From positions 5,580,001 through 5,644,000 of the forward strand of contig NZ_CP010431.2 of assembly GCF_000814845.2 (NCBI RefSeq): a stretch of DNA of 64,000 nucleotides, in the 5' to 3' direction. The stretch's first letter is position 1. Each line of letters opens with the position of its first letter. Position numbers and translations under genes: made by a program. Below the pieces are notes generated by a model. It was not told the origin of the DNA, did no database searches, and saw only the letters and a list, made by a program, of their open reading frames with translations. This DNA is from Pandoraea sputorum. GTDB lineage: Bacteria > Pseudomonadota > Gammaproteobacteria > Burkholderiales > Burkholderiaceae. Positions 56,240-64,000 of this stretch are shown here, piece by piece.

Positions 56240-57874
56240 TTATGCCGCACGGGCCAGCGGCTGCGCCGCCGGCTCGCGCCGGGACGCGCCGATCGCATGC
56301 ACGCTCCCCGCACCTGCCCCGCCGCCTGTCTGGAAGACGGACACGGCCGCGCGCAGCTCTTGCGCCTGCGACTCCATCGCGCCGGCGGCGGCCGCCGCCT
56401 CTTCCACGAGCGCCGCGTTCTGCTGCGTCACCTCATCCATCTGCGTCACTGCGCGATTGACCTGTTCGATGCCGCTCGACTGCTCGGCAGACGCCGCCGA
56501 GATCTCACCCATGATGTCCGTCACGCGTTTGACCGCCTGCACGATCTCTTCCATGGTCTGACGCTGACGCGTCACGAGCGCCGTGCCGTCCTGCACGCGG
56601 CGCGACGAGTCTTCGATCAGTGCCTTGATTTCCTTGGCGGCCGCCGCACTGCGCTGGGCCAGCGTGCGCACTTCGCCCGCGACCACGGCAAAACCGCGCC
56701 CCTGCTCGCCCGCCCGTGCGGCTTCCACCGCTGCGTTCAACGCGAGGATGTTCGTCTGGAAAGCGATGCCATCAATTACGGCGATGATGTCGACGATCTT
56801 GTTCGAGCTAGTGGAGATGCCGTCCATCGTCGCCCCGACCTGCCCCGAGACTTCGCCGCCACGCATGGCGATTTCCGACGCATTCACCGCCAGTTGGCTC
56901 GCCTGACGCGCGTTATCGGCGTTCTGGCGCACGGTTGCCGTGAGCTGCTCCATCGACGAGGCGGTTTCTTCCAGCGACGCCGCCTGCTGTTCGGTACGGG
57001 CCGACAGGTCGGTGTTACCCGCCGCGATCTCATGCGCGGCGGTGGTGATCGACTCGGTGCCCTGACGGATCTGCGAGATGGTCTCGGCCAGCGTGTGCTG
57101 CATGCGTTGCATGGCGTAGAGCAGGCTGTGCGTGTCGCCCGGGGCCACGTCCACGTGGCTGTGCAGATCGCCGCTTGCGATGCGGTGTGCGATGCCTGCC
57201 GCGTACTCCGGCTCGCCGCCGAGGCTACGCTGTACGTTGCGGATGATCACGAGCATCGCCGCCGTCACGATACCGCCGATCACCAAAAGCGCGATGCCGA
57301 AGCGAATGAGCGTGGCGTAGAACGCCTCGTTGACGTCCTGCACGTAGACGCCACTCATCATGCCCCAGTCCCAGGGCGCGAAGTACTTCACGAACGAGAC
57401 CTTGGCCATGCGCTGGTCGCTGCCCGCGACGCGGCCGTAATAGTCGACGAAGCCTGAGCCCTTGTCCTTGGCCACGCGAGCCATTTCGACGAAGAGCAGC
57501 TTGCCGTTCGAATCCTTGTAGGTGGAGACGTCCTTGTTCACCAGATCGGCGAGCGTCGGATGCATGAGAACGGTCGGTTTGGTGTCGAAGATCACCATGT
57601 AGCCGTTACCGCCTTCGCCGTAGCGCATGACTTTCAGTCGCGCCATGGCTTGTTGTTTCGCCTCTTCAACGGTGATCTTGCCGGCTGCCGCCTGGGCCGC
57701 GTAGTCACGCAGAATGCCGTCGGCGCTCGTGACGATGTTTTCCACTGCCGCGCGCCGCTCCGACATCATCGTGCTGCGCTCGTGAAAGGCAGCCCAGCCA
57801 CCGAGAATCAAAAGCCCCAGCCACATAAGCGCAAGCGCCGACCAGAGTTTTGCTTTGAGACTCAACTGCATCAT
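56240..57874 (-). CDS. methyl-accepting chemotaxis protein, single Cache sensor
   Basis: 544 residues from the ATG at 57874, with GGAGG 7 bases upstream; the open frame continues beyond but without homology. Membrane spans at about residues 10-30 and 190-215 frame an sCache_2-like periplasmic domain ([47 protein letters not shown]). HAMP and a cytosolic signalling domain with the conserved hairpin [32 protein letters not shown] follow. No C-terminal pentapeptide for CheR docking. Ligand unknown. Confidence 0.93.
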   Translation of the reverse strand: MMQLSLKAKLWSALALMWLGLLILGGWAAFHERSTMMSERRAAVENIVTSADGILRDYAAQAAAGKITVEEAKQQAMARLKVMRYGEGGNGYMVIFDTKPTVLMHPTLADLVNKDVSTYKDSNGKLLFVEMARVAKDKGSGFVDYYGRVAGSDQRMAKVSFVKYFAPWDWGMMSGVYVQDVNEAFYATLIRFGIALLVIGGIVTAAMLVIIRNVQRSLGGEPEYAAGIAHRIASGDLHSHVDVAPGDTHSLLYAMQRMQHTLAETISQIRQGTESITTAAHEIAAGNTDLSARTEQQAASLEETASSMEQLTATVRQNADNARQASQLAVNASEIAMRGGEVSGQVGATMDGISTSSNKIVDIIAVIDGIAFQTNILALNAAVEAARAGEQGRGFAVVAGEVRTLAQRSAAAAKEIKALIEDSSRRVQDGTALVTRQRQTMEEIVQAVKRVTDIMGEISAASAEQSSGIEQVNRAVTQMDEVTQQNAALVEEAAAAAGAMESQAQELRAAVSVFQTGGGAGAGSVHAIGASRREPAAQPLARAA

Positions 57875-57981
57875 GATGTGACCTCCACTACCCGCCTGCC
57901 GTGGCGCTGCATGAGATGCAGTGCACACGGCGGCTTTTGTCTTACCGATTGTTGCCACTTGCCGACACGTCCCTCGGGGTG

Positions 57982-58006
57982 CCCGGCGGTACTGAGTCGC
58001 CGGGCG
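57982..58006 (-). repeat. stem-loop upstream of MCP gene
   Basis: GCCCGGCG-N9-CGCCGGGC, perfect 8-base arms, in the gap between two receptor genes. Confidence 0.4.
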
Positions 58007-58040
58007 AGGTGCGTGCACCGTTCCTATAAGTGCTGCTCTA

Positions 58041-58069
58041 TTGCCTCGTGCATTGCTGCACGAAGGCAA
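58041..58069 (-). repeat. stem-loop past the stop of the second MCP gene
   Basis: TTGCCTCGTGCA and TGCACGAAGGCAA pair with a single bulge around a TTGC loop, 16 bases past the stop at 58086. It lacks a U-run; perhaps a terminator aided by Rho or an mRNA end. Confidence 0.4.
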
Positions 58070-58085
58070 CCATCACGTCATGCGA

Positions 58086-59891
58086 TCAGAAGGTTTCCCA
58101 GTCGCCGTTTGCGTCGTCCGTGCCCGTGCGGGAAGCGGCCGGTGCGGCGGCTGCCGGTGCAGGCTTGCGCAGCGGTGCCGGTGCGGGCGTCGCCTTCGGT
58201 GCAGCGGCCGATGCCGGTGCCGCCGATGCGACGGAGGTGGCGGCGGAGGCGGCAGCCTTCTTCTTCACCGGCGTCGGGCGCGCGGCAGGTGCTGCCGACG
58301 GGAGCGCCGCCAGCGCCGGGGCTGCGTAGCCGGTCGCGACCTGGCTGGCATCGACACGGAAAACCGAAACCGTCGTCTTCAGACGATTGGCCTGCTCTTC
58401 CAGCGAACCGGCGGCCGCGGCCGCTTCTTCCACCAACGCGGCGTTCTGCTGCGTCACCTCATCCATCTGCGTGATCGCGCGGTTGACCTGCTCGATACCG
58501 CTGGACTGCTCGGCCGATGCCGCCGAGATCTCGCCCATGATGTCCGTCACGCGCTTCACCGCCTGCACGATCTCGTTCATCGTGTGGCCTTGCTGGGCGA
58601 CGAGCGCCGTGCCGTCCTGCACGCGACGCGACGAATCTTCGATCAGCGCCTTGATTTCCTTGGCGGCGGCCGCACTGCGCTGCGCCAGCGTGCGCACTTC
58701 GCCTGCCACCACGGCGAAGCCGCGACCTTGTTCGCCCGCACGCGCCGCTTCCACGGCAGCGTTCAGGGCGAGGATGTTCGTCTGGAACGCGATGCCGTCG
58801 ATCACGCTGATGATGTCGACGATCTTGTTCGAGCTGCTCGAAATGCCGTCCATCGTCTCGCCGACCTGGCCGGAGACCTGACCGCCGCGCGTGGCGATTT
58901 CCGAGGCGTTCACCGCCAGTTGGCTGGCCTGACGCGCGTTGTCCGCGTTCTGGCGCACGGTTGCCGTGAGCTGCTCCATCGACGACGCGGTTTCTTCCAG
59001 CGATGCGGCCTGCTGTTCCGTGCGCGCCGACAGGTCGGTGTTGCCTGCAGCGATCTGCTGTGCAGCGGACGTAATCGACTCGGTGCCCGAGCGGACTTCC
59101 GCCACGGTGCGCACGAGACTGTCCTGCATATGCTTCACGCCCTTGAACAGACGTCCCGTCTCGGTTTCGTTCCACACTTCGATGCGTTGCGTGAGGTCGC
59201 CGCCGGCGATCTTCTCGAAGTGGCGGATCGCATCGTCGATCGGGCCGACGATGGCGCGCGTGAGCGTGATCTGCGTGATGATGCCGACAATCAGGCCAAG
59301 GCTCAGACCGATGCCGACCATCCACATCACCATCGTGTACCGGGCCTGTGCGGCCAGATAGCGCTCTTCGGCGTTCTTGACCTGCAAGTCGGCCAGCGCG
59401 GTCATCGCCTTCGTGTAGTCGGCGAACAGACGCGGCACATCCATCACGGTCTTGGCGTGGAAGTCGGGGATGTCGCCCGATTCGATGGCCTTGAGCGCGG
59501 GGAGGATACCGTCGTTGTTGACCTTGCCGCGTGCCGCGATGACGGCGTCGGCGAGTGCCTTCTCACCGTCGTTCATCGGCAGAGCGGCGTAATTCGCCCA
59601 CGAGTCATCGGCCTTCTTGAGGTTGTTGCGCACGCTGTCGATCGCCGACTTGATCTCGGTCGGATCGGCGATGAACTCGATGCGCGAGAGCGTCACGCGT
59701 GCGCCCAACGTCGAAATCGTGGTCTGTGCCAGCGATCGCGCCGATGCCATGTCGTTCGTGTAGATCTCTTGCAGCGACGTATTGCTCTGTCGCAGCGAGA
59801 CGAGACCCACCGCAGCGCCCACGACCAGCAGCACCATGAAGAGTCCCAGCGCCAGCGTGAGCCGCGCCCGGATGGTGACATTCTTAAACAT
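58086..59891 (-). CDS. methyl-accepting chemotaxis protein, four-helix-bundle sensor
   Basis: 601 residues. Membrane spans near residues 12-32 and 190-210 with a Tar-type 4HB periplasmic domain; HAMP (GPIDDAIRHFEKIAGGDLTQRIEV) and the conserved signalling hairpin. A long Ala/Pro/Lys-rich C-terminal linker ends in DWETF, the pentapeptide that tethers CheR and CheB (compare NWETF in Tar/Tsr). Its signalling domain is almost identical to that of the neighbouring receptors. Confidence 0.94.
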   Translation of the reverse strand: MFKNVTIRARLTLALGLFMVLLVVGAAVGLVSLRQSNTSLQEIYTNDMASARSLAQTTISTLGARVTLSRIEFIADPTEIKSAIDSVRNNLKKADDSWANYAALPMNDGEKALADAVIAARGKVNNDGILPALKAIESGDIPDFHAKTVMDVPRLFADYTKAMTALADLQVKNAEERYLAAQARYTMVMWMVGIGLSLGLIVGIITQITLTRAIVGPIDDAIRHFEKIAGGDLTQRIEVWNETETGRLFKGVKHMQDSLVRTVAEVRSGTESITSAAQQIAAGNTDLSARTEQQAASLEETASSMEQLTATVRQNADNARQASQLAVNASEIATRGGQVSGQVGETMDGISSSSNKIVDIISVIDGIAFQTNILALNAAVEAARAGEQGRGFAVVAGEVRTLAQRSAAAAKEIKALIEDSSRRVQDGTALVAQQGHTMNEIVQAVKRVTDIMGEISAASAEQSSGIEQVNRAITQMDEVTQQNAALVEEAAAAAGSLEEQANRLKTTVSVFRVDASQVATGYAAPALAALPSAAPAARPTPVKKKAAASAATSVASAAPASAAAPKATPAPAPLRKPAPAAAAPAASRTGTDDANGDWETF

Positions 59892-59970
59892 AACGACCTC
59901 TACCCCGTGAAGACCGGCCCATAGCCGGTTGATCCATCACAACAATCTCGTCTCTTTGCACCAACAACCG

Positions 59971-62364
59971 TCAAAACTCTTCCCAATCGCCCGGGTCGCT
60001 CGCCTTCGTATTCGAAGACGACCCCGTCGCGCCGTCGGGCTGTGCCTTGCCCCGACGCGCCGCCAGTTGCAGCACCTGCGCATCTTCTTGTGCGTTGGCT
60101 GCCGGTGCGCTGGCCTGCGGACGGCGCGTGGCCGTTCGCGTGGCAGCGCCGCCAGCGCTTGCGCGAGCAGGCGCGGCGGAGGCTGTGTTCTGTGCGGCTG
60201 CCGGTGCTGTCACCGCCGCTGTCATCGCTGCTGTCATCGACTTCGCGGCCCCCTGACGCACAGCGGCCGTAGCTTGCGCTTGCTGCACCTGCTGCCCTGC
60301 ACCGCTCGCCACACGGTGCACCGTCGGTGAGCCAGCGGCCTGGAGCGCGTCGCCCACACGGAAGACGGACACGGCGTCGCGCAGACGATGGGCCTGATCT
60401 TCCAGCGAGCCCGCCGCAGCCGCAGCCTCCTCCACGAGGGCCGCGTTCTGCTGCGTGACTTCATCCATCTGCGTAACAGCGCGGTTGACCTGTTCGATGC
60501 CGCTCGACTGTTCGGCCGATGCGGCCGAGATCTCGCCCATGATGTCCGTCACACGCTGCACGGCCTGCACGATCTCGTCCATCGTCTTACCGGCTTGGGC
60601 CACCAGGGACGAGCCGTTTTCCACGCGTCCCACCGAATCCTCGATGAGCACCTTGATTTCCTTCGCGGCGGCCGCGCTACGCTGTGCCAGCGTGCGCACT
60701 TCGCCCGCCACGACGGCGAAGCCACGCCCCTGCTCGCCCGCGCGCGCCGCTTCCACGGCCGCGTTCAGCGCAAGGATGTTGGTCTGGAACGCAATACCTT
60801 CGATCACGCTGATGATGTCGACGATCTTGTGCGAACTCGTCGAGATGCCCTGCATCGTGTCGACGACGTTGCCCACGACCTGACCACCACGCGCTGCGAT
60901 TTCCGAGGCGTTCACGGCCATCGCGCTCGCCTGACGGGCGTTGTCCGCGTTCTGTTTGACGGTGGCCGTCAGTTGCTCCATCGACGATGCCGTTTGCTCC
61001 AGCGACGCCGCCTGTTGTTCGGTACGTGCCGACAAATCCGTGTTGCCTGCGGCGATTTCACGCGAGGCGATGTTGATCGACTCGATGCCTTCGCGCACAT
61101 CGGAGACGATGGACAGCAGACTGTTCTTCATGACCGACAGGCCGAACAGCAACTGGCCGATTTCGTCGCGACCCACGCCTTCGGCCTTTCCGGTCAGGTC
61201 GCCTGCCGCGATCTGCTTCGACATGCCGAGTGCGACGCGCAGCGGATGGTTGATCGCGCGACGCAGGATGCTGCCCAGCAGGAACAGCACGACGATGCCG
61301 CCCAGCACTGCGACGACCGTCGCCCCACGCACAATCGTGTGTTCTTTCTGCGACTGCTGATACAGATCGGTCGCCTGCGTGAGTTCGAGACGCGTGAGCG
61401 CGTTCAGCTCGTCGCGCATCGGCCCGTAGGCCGGCTTCACTTTTTCGAGGTACGTCTGTTGTGCGCCTTCGGCCGAACCGACACGCAGCATCTCGACCGT
61501 CTGCAACAAGCCATCGGACGTAAAGCGCTGACGGATCACATCGAAGCGCTCGGCTTGCGCCCGCGTGCTGTCGTCGACCGTCTTCATGTACTCCGCCCAC
61601 TGGCGGTTGATTTCGTCGAGGCTGCCCGCGATTTCGTCACCGGCGCGCTTCATCGCGTCGAGATTCGGGCTGCCGACGGCTTCGGCCACCAGCAGCACGT
61701 CGCGGTCGAGCTTCTGACCGATGACGCCGAGCGTGCTCACCGGCACCATGCCGTTGCGGTACACCTTCAACAGCTTGTCGTTGCTGCTCGACACGCCCCA
61801 CAGACCCAGACCACCGACGATGGCGAGCAGGAGCGCACCGAGCACGATGATGCCCGTCAGGCGTGCGCGCAACGTGTCGAGACGCACACGGCGCGCGAGC
61901 GCTGCAATACCGCCGCGCTCGACCTGACCGCCGCGAATGCGCAGATTGCCTGCCTGTCCGCTACGGAAGCGGGCGTAGAGCGCTTCGGCCTGCGCTGTCG
62001 CGCCTGCAGCGGGACGCACTCGCACCGACGTGTAGCCGACGACGGCGTTGTTTTCGAGCGTCGGCGTGACGGTGGCCAGCACCCAGTAGAAGTCGCCGTT
62101 CTTGCGGCGGTTCTTGACCAGCCCGGTCCACGTGTCGCCGCGCTTGATCGTCTCCCACAGATCGCCGAATGCCTCGGAGGGCATGTCGGGATGGCGAACG
62201 ATGTTGTGCGGCGCCCCCAGCAGTTCGTCACGCGAATAGCCGCTCACCTCCACGAAGGCGGGATTGGCATACGTGATCCGCCCCTTGAGATCCGTCCGAG
62301 AGATCAGATACTGATGCTCGCCGATGACGAATTCGTTCTGGGTAACGGGCTGGTTATCGCGCAC
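59971..62364 (-). CDS. Aer-like PAS-containing chemoreceptor
   Basis: 797 residues. The N-terminal PAS domain is Aer-type: [35 protein letters not shown], then [44 protein letters not shown], a set found in FAD-binding aerotaxis receptors. Then a membrane span, a 4HB-type periplasmic region of about 150 residues, a second span, HAMP and the signalling hairpin. C-terminus ends GDWEEF, another tethering pentapeptide. Combines a redox-type PAS with an external sensor. FAD binding is inferred from similarity only. Confidence 0.9.
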   Translation of the reverse strand: MRDNQPVTQNEFVIGEHQYLISRTDLKGRITYANPAFVEVSGYSRDELLGAPHNIVRHPDMPSEAFGDLWETIKRGDTWTGLVKNRRKNGDFYWVLATVTPTLENNAVVGYTSVRVRPAAGATAQAEALYARFRSGQAGNLRIRGGQVERGGIAALARRVRLDTLRARLTGIIVLGALLLAIVGGLGLWGVSSSNDKLLKVYRNGMVPVSTLGVIGQKLDRDVLLVAEAVGSPNLDAMKRAGDEIAGSLDEINRQWAEYMKTVDDSTRAQAERFDVIRQRFTSDGLLQTVEMLRVGSAEGAQQTYLEKVKPAYGPMRDELNALTRLELTQATDLYQQSQKEHTIVRGATVVAVLGGIVVLFLLGSILRRAINHPLRVALGMSKQIAAGDLTGKAEGVGRDEIGQLLFGLSVMKNSLLSIVSDVREGIESINIASREIAAGNTDLSARTEQQAASLEQTASSMEQLTATVKQNADNARQASAMAVNASEIAARGGQVVGNVVDTMQGISTSSHKIVDIISVIEGIAFQTNILALNAAVEAARAGEQGRGFAVVAGEVRTLAQRSAAAAKEIKVLIEDSVGRVENGSSLVAQAGKTMDEIVQAVQRVTDIMGEISAASAEQSSGIEQVNRAVTQMDEVTQQNAALVEEAAAAAGSLEDQAHRLRDAVSVFRVGDALQAAGSPTVHRVASGAGQQVQQAQATAAVRQGAAKSMTAAMTAAVTAPAAAQNTASAAPARASAGGAATRTATRRPQASAPAANAQEDAQVLQLAARRGKAQPDGATGSSSNTKASDPGDWEEF

Positions 62365-62460
62365 GTGCTCGGTCTCCGTGGACTGGGTGAGTGGGTTATG
62401 TCTGTAAGGGTGACGCGGCGGGTGTCTCGGCCCCGCCTGCGGTTAGTACATGGATTAAGT

Positions 62461-62483
62461 TGCCGACATGGACGACGTCGGCA
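62461..62483 (-). repeat. stem-loop after cheW
   Basis: TGCCGAC-N9-GTCGGCA, perfect 7-base arms, 15 bases past the cheW stop on the minus strand. No U-run; may reduce read-through into the receptor genes. Confidence 0.4.
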
Positions 62484-62498
62484 ATGCCGCCGCCGGAC

Positions 62499-63014
62499 TT
62501 AGCTTCCCAGACGCTCGATGAGCGCCATGTCGTCGCTGGTCATCAGCTTTTCGATGTCCATCAGGATCAGCATGCGGCCTTCGACCGTGCCCAGACCCGT
62601 GATGTACTCGGTCGCCAGTTGTGCGCCGAACTCCGGTGCAGGCTTGATCTCACCGCGTGCGAGCGTGAGCACGTCGGACACGCCGTCGACCACCATGCCG
62701 ACCACACGGCCCGCCACGTTCAGAATGATCACGACCGTCTGCGTGTCGTACTCGACGCGGCCCAGACGGAACTTGATACGCATGTCCACGATCGGCACGA
62801 TGATGCCGCGCAGGTTGATCACGCCCTTGATGAACTCGGGCGCGTTCGCGATGCGGGTCACGGCGTCGTAGCCGCGAATTTCCTGCACCTTCAGGATGTC
62901 GATACCGTATTCCTCTTCACCCAACGTGAAGACGAGAAATTCCTGGCCGTCGCCATCGGTCTGCATGGCGCCTGCGTGGCGCGACACGGCCTGCTCTTGC
63001 GAAAGGTTGTCCAT
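62499..63014 (-). CDS. cheW: chemotaxis coupling protein CheW
   Basis: 171 residues. [58 protein letters not shown] and [24 protein letters not shown] are diagnostic. Links receptors to CheA. 17 bases after cheA. Confidence 0.97.
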   Translation of the reverse strand: MDNLSQEQAVSRHAGAMQTDGDGQEFLVFTLGEEEYGIDILKVQEIRGYDAVTRIANAPEFIKGVINLRGIIVPIVDMRIKFRLGRVEYDTQTVVIILNVAGRVVGMVVDGVSDVLTLARGEIKPAPEFGAQLATEYITGLGTVEGRMLILMDIEKLMTSDDMALIERLGS

Positions 63015-63031
63015 CTAACGCGTCTCCGACT

Positions 63032-64000
63032 TCAGTTGAAGATGGTGGCAGCGGCCGAGCGCTGGCCGCGCTGGAGCGCCGCCACATCGACGATCAATGC
63101 CACACTGCCGTCACCCATGATGGTGGCGGCGGAAATACCGTGAATACGGCGGTAATTGGTTTCGAGGTTCTTCACCACGACTTGCTGCTGACCGACCAGC
63201 TCGTCGACGAGCAGCGCGAAACGGCGGCCTTCGGCCTGAAGGATCACGATGATGCCCTGCGTCGGATCGAGGCGCGCTTCGGGCACTTCGAACGTGCGGT
63301 ACAGCTCGACGAGCGGCAGATACTCGCCGCGCACCAGCACGACCTGGCCTTCGCCGGTCACCGCGCGAATGTCGTCGCGACGCGGCTGCAGCGACTCCAT
63401 GACGAAGTTCAGCGGCAGAATGAAGATCTCAGGGCCGACCTTGACGGACATACCGTCGAGAATCGCGAGCGTGAGCGGCAGCACGATGCGGATCGTGGTG
63501 CCCTTGCCGCGCGTGGACAGAATCTCCACGTGGCCACCCATCTGCTGGATGTTTCGCTTCACGACGTCCATGCCCACGCCACGGCCCGACACATCGGTCA
63601 CGGCTTCGGCGGTAGAGAAGCCCGGCGCAAAGATCAGTTGCCATACTTCCTCGTCCGCCATCGACTCGGACACGTTCATGCCTTGCTGCTGCGCCTTGGC
63701 GAGAATCTTCTCGCGGCGCAGGCCCGCGCCGTCGTCGCTCACTTCGATGACGATGTTGCCGCCCTGATGCGCGGCAGACAGCACCAGTTGACCGACAGGG
63801 TCTTTACCCGAGGCCAGACGCTGCTCCGTCGTTTCGATGCCGTGATCGAGACTGTTACGCACCAGGTGCGTGAGCGGATCGATGATGCGCTCGATCAGGC
63901 TCTTGTCGAGTTCGGTCGCCTGACCGAACGTCACGAGTTCGATCTGCTTGCCGAGCTTGGTCGCGAGATCGCGCACCAGACGCGGGAAGCGCGAGAACAC
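63032..64000 (-). CDS. cheA: chemotaxis histidine kinase CheA, C-terminal part
   Basis: Last 322 codons; the gene runs off the right edge, so the His phosphotransfer and CheY-binding domains are not seen. Present: N box HLVRNSLDHGIE, G1 DDGAGL, GRGVGMDVV, then the CheW-like regulatory domain (VRGEYLPLVELYRTFEV, VDELVGQQQVVVKNLETNYR). The internal ATG near the edge is not the real start. Confidence 0.96.
   Translation of the reverse strand: MFSRFPRLVRDLATKLGKQIELVTFGQATELDKSLIERIIDPLTHLVRNSLDHGIETTEQRLASGKDPVGQLVLSAAHQGGNIVIEVSDDGAGLRREKILAKAQQQGMNVSESMADEEVWQLIFAPGFSTAEAVTDVSGRGVGMDVVKRNIQQMGGHVEILSTRGKGTTIRIVLPLTLAILDGMSVKVGPEIFILPLNFVMESLQPRRDDIRAVTGEGQVVLVRGEYLPLVELYRTFEVPEARLDPTQGIIVILQAEGRRFALLVDELVGQQQVVVKNLETNYRRIHGISAATIMGDGSVALIVDVAALQRGQRSAAATIFN

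Noticed and set aside
1..64000. tRNA, rRNA, CRISPR arrays, insertion sequences, prophage
   Set aside because: No cloverleaf, rRNA, spaced repeat array, transposase or phage gene was seen on reading both strands.

Overview
The window is a GC-rich chromosomal segment from a betaproteobacterium of the Burkholderiaceae. The flagellar gene order and codon bias suggest a Pandoraea- or Burkholderia-like organism; the genus is inference from gene content, not a database result. Almost everything from about 10.3 kb to the right edge is a consolidated flagellum and chemotaxis supercluster, with the right edge cutting through cheA.

Layout. 1-9.7 kb: a BaeR-type response regulator, a secreted hypothetical protein, a YSC84-family lipoprotein, a minus-strand ABC importer of the nitrate/sulfonate/taurine type (binding protein, ATPase, permease), a TctD/TctE-like two-component pair, and a soluble NarX/DegS-type kinase with a GacA/NarL-type regulator next to flagellin. 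10.1-16.5 kb (+): fliC with a clear sigma-28 promoter, fliD-fliS-fliT, then a second FliK-like gene coupled to a stand-alone FlhB C-terminal-domain gene. 16.7-17.5 kb (+): a RelE/ParE-type toxin-antitoxin pair. 17.5-29.9 kb: fliE (-) divergent from fliFGHIJK and fliLMNOPQR (+), giving the MS ring, switch, export ATPase complex and export gate. 30.0-40.9 kb (-): flgBCDEFGHIJKL (rod, hook, rings, junction proteins). 41.3-43.3 kb (+): flgA and flgMN. 43.3-45.8 kb (-): a visibly lower-GC accessory insert. 45.9-52.1 kb (-): flhB-flhA-flhF-flhG-fliA. 52.2-64 kb (-): cheA-cheW-aer-like-mcp-mcp-cheR-cheD-cheB-cheY-cheZ.

The genes form one regulated machine. FliA (sigma-28) and its anti-sigma FlgM are both present, and I could locate sigma-28-like promoters by eye upstream of fliC, flgMN, flgKL and, less exactly, fliL. 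Those genes encode the late filament and junction proteins and the feedback loop. flhDC, motA and motB are not in the window and would be expected beyond cheA.

The most interesting part is the insert between flgN and fliA. It holds a radical SAM/SPASM peptide-maturase gene split by one in-frame TGA, then, 2 nt after its stop, a 67-codon ORF with an aromatic/His-rich C-terminus resembling a cyclophane (triceptide-type) RiPP precursor, then a TonB-like membrane-anchored protein. A HicB-like antitoxin remnant broken by an in-frame TAG lies downstream. Three tandem short palindromes lie upstream of the maturase. This is a candidate undescribed, possibly decaying, RiPP locus inside a flagellar cluster.
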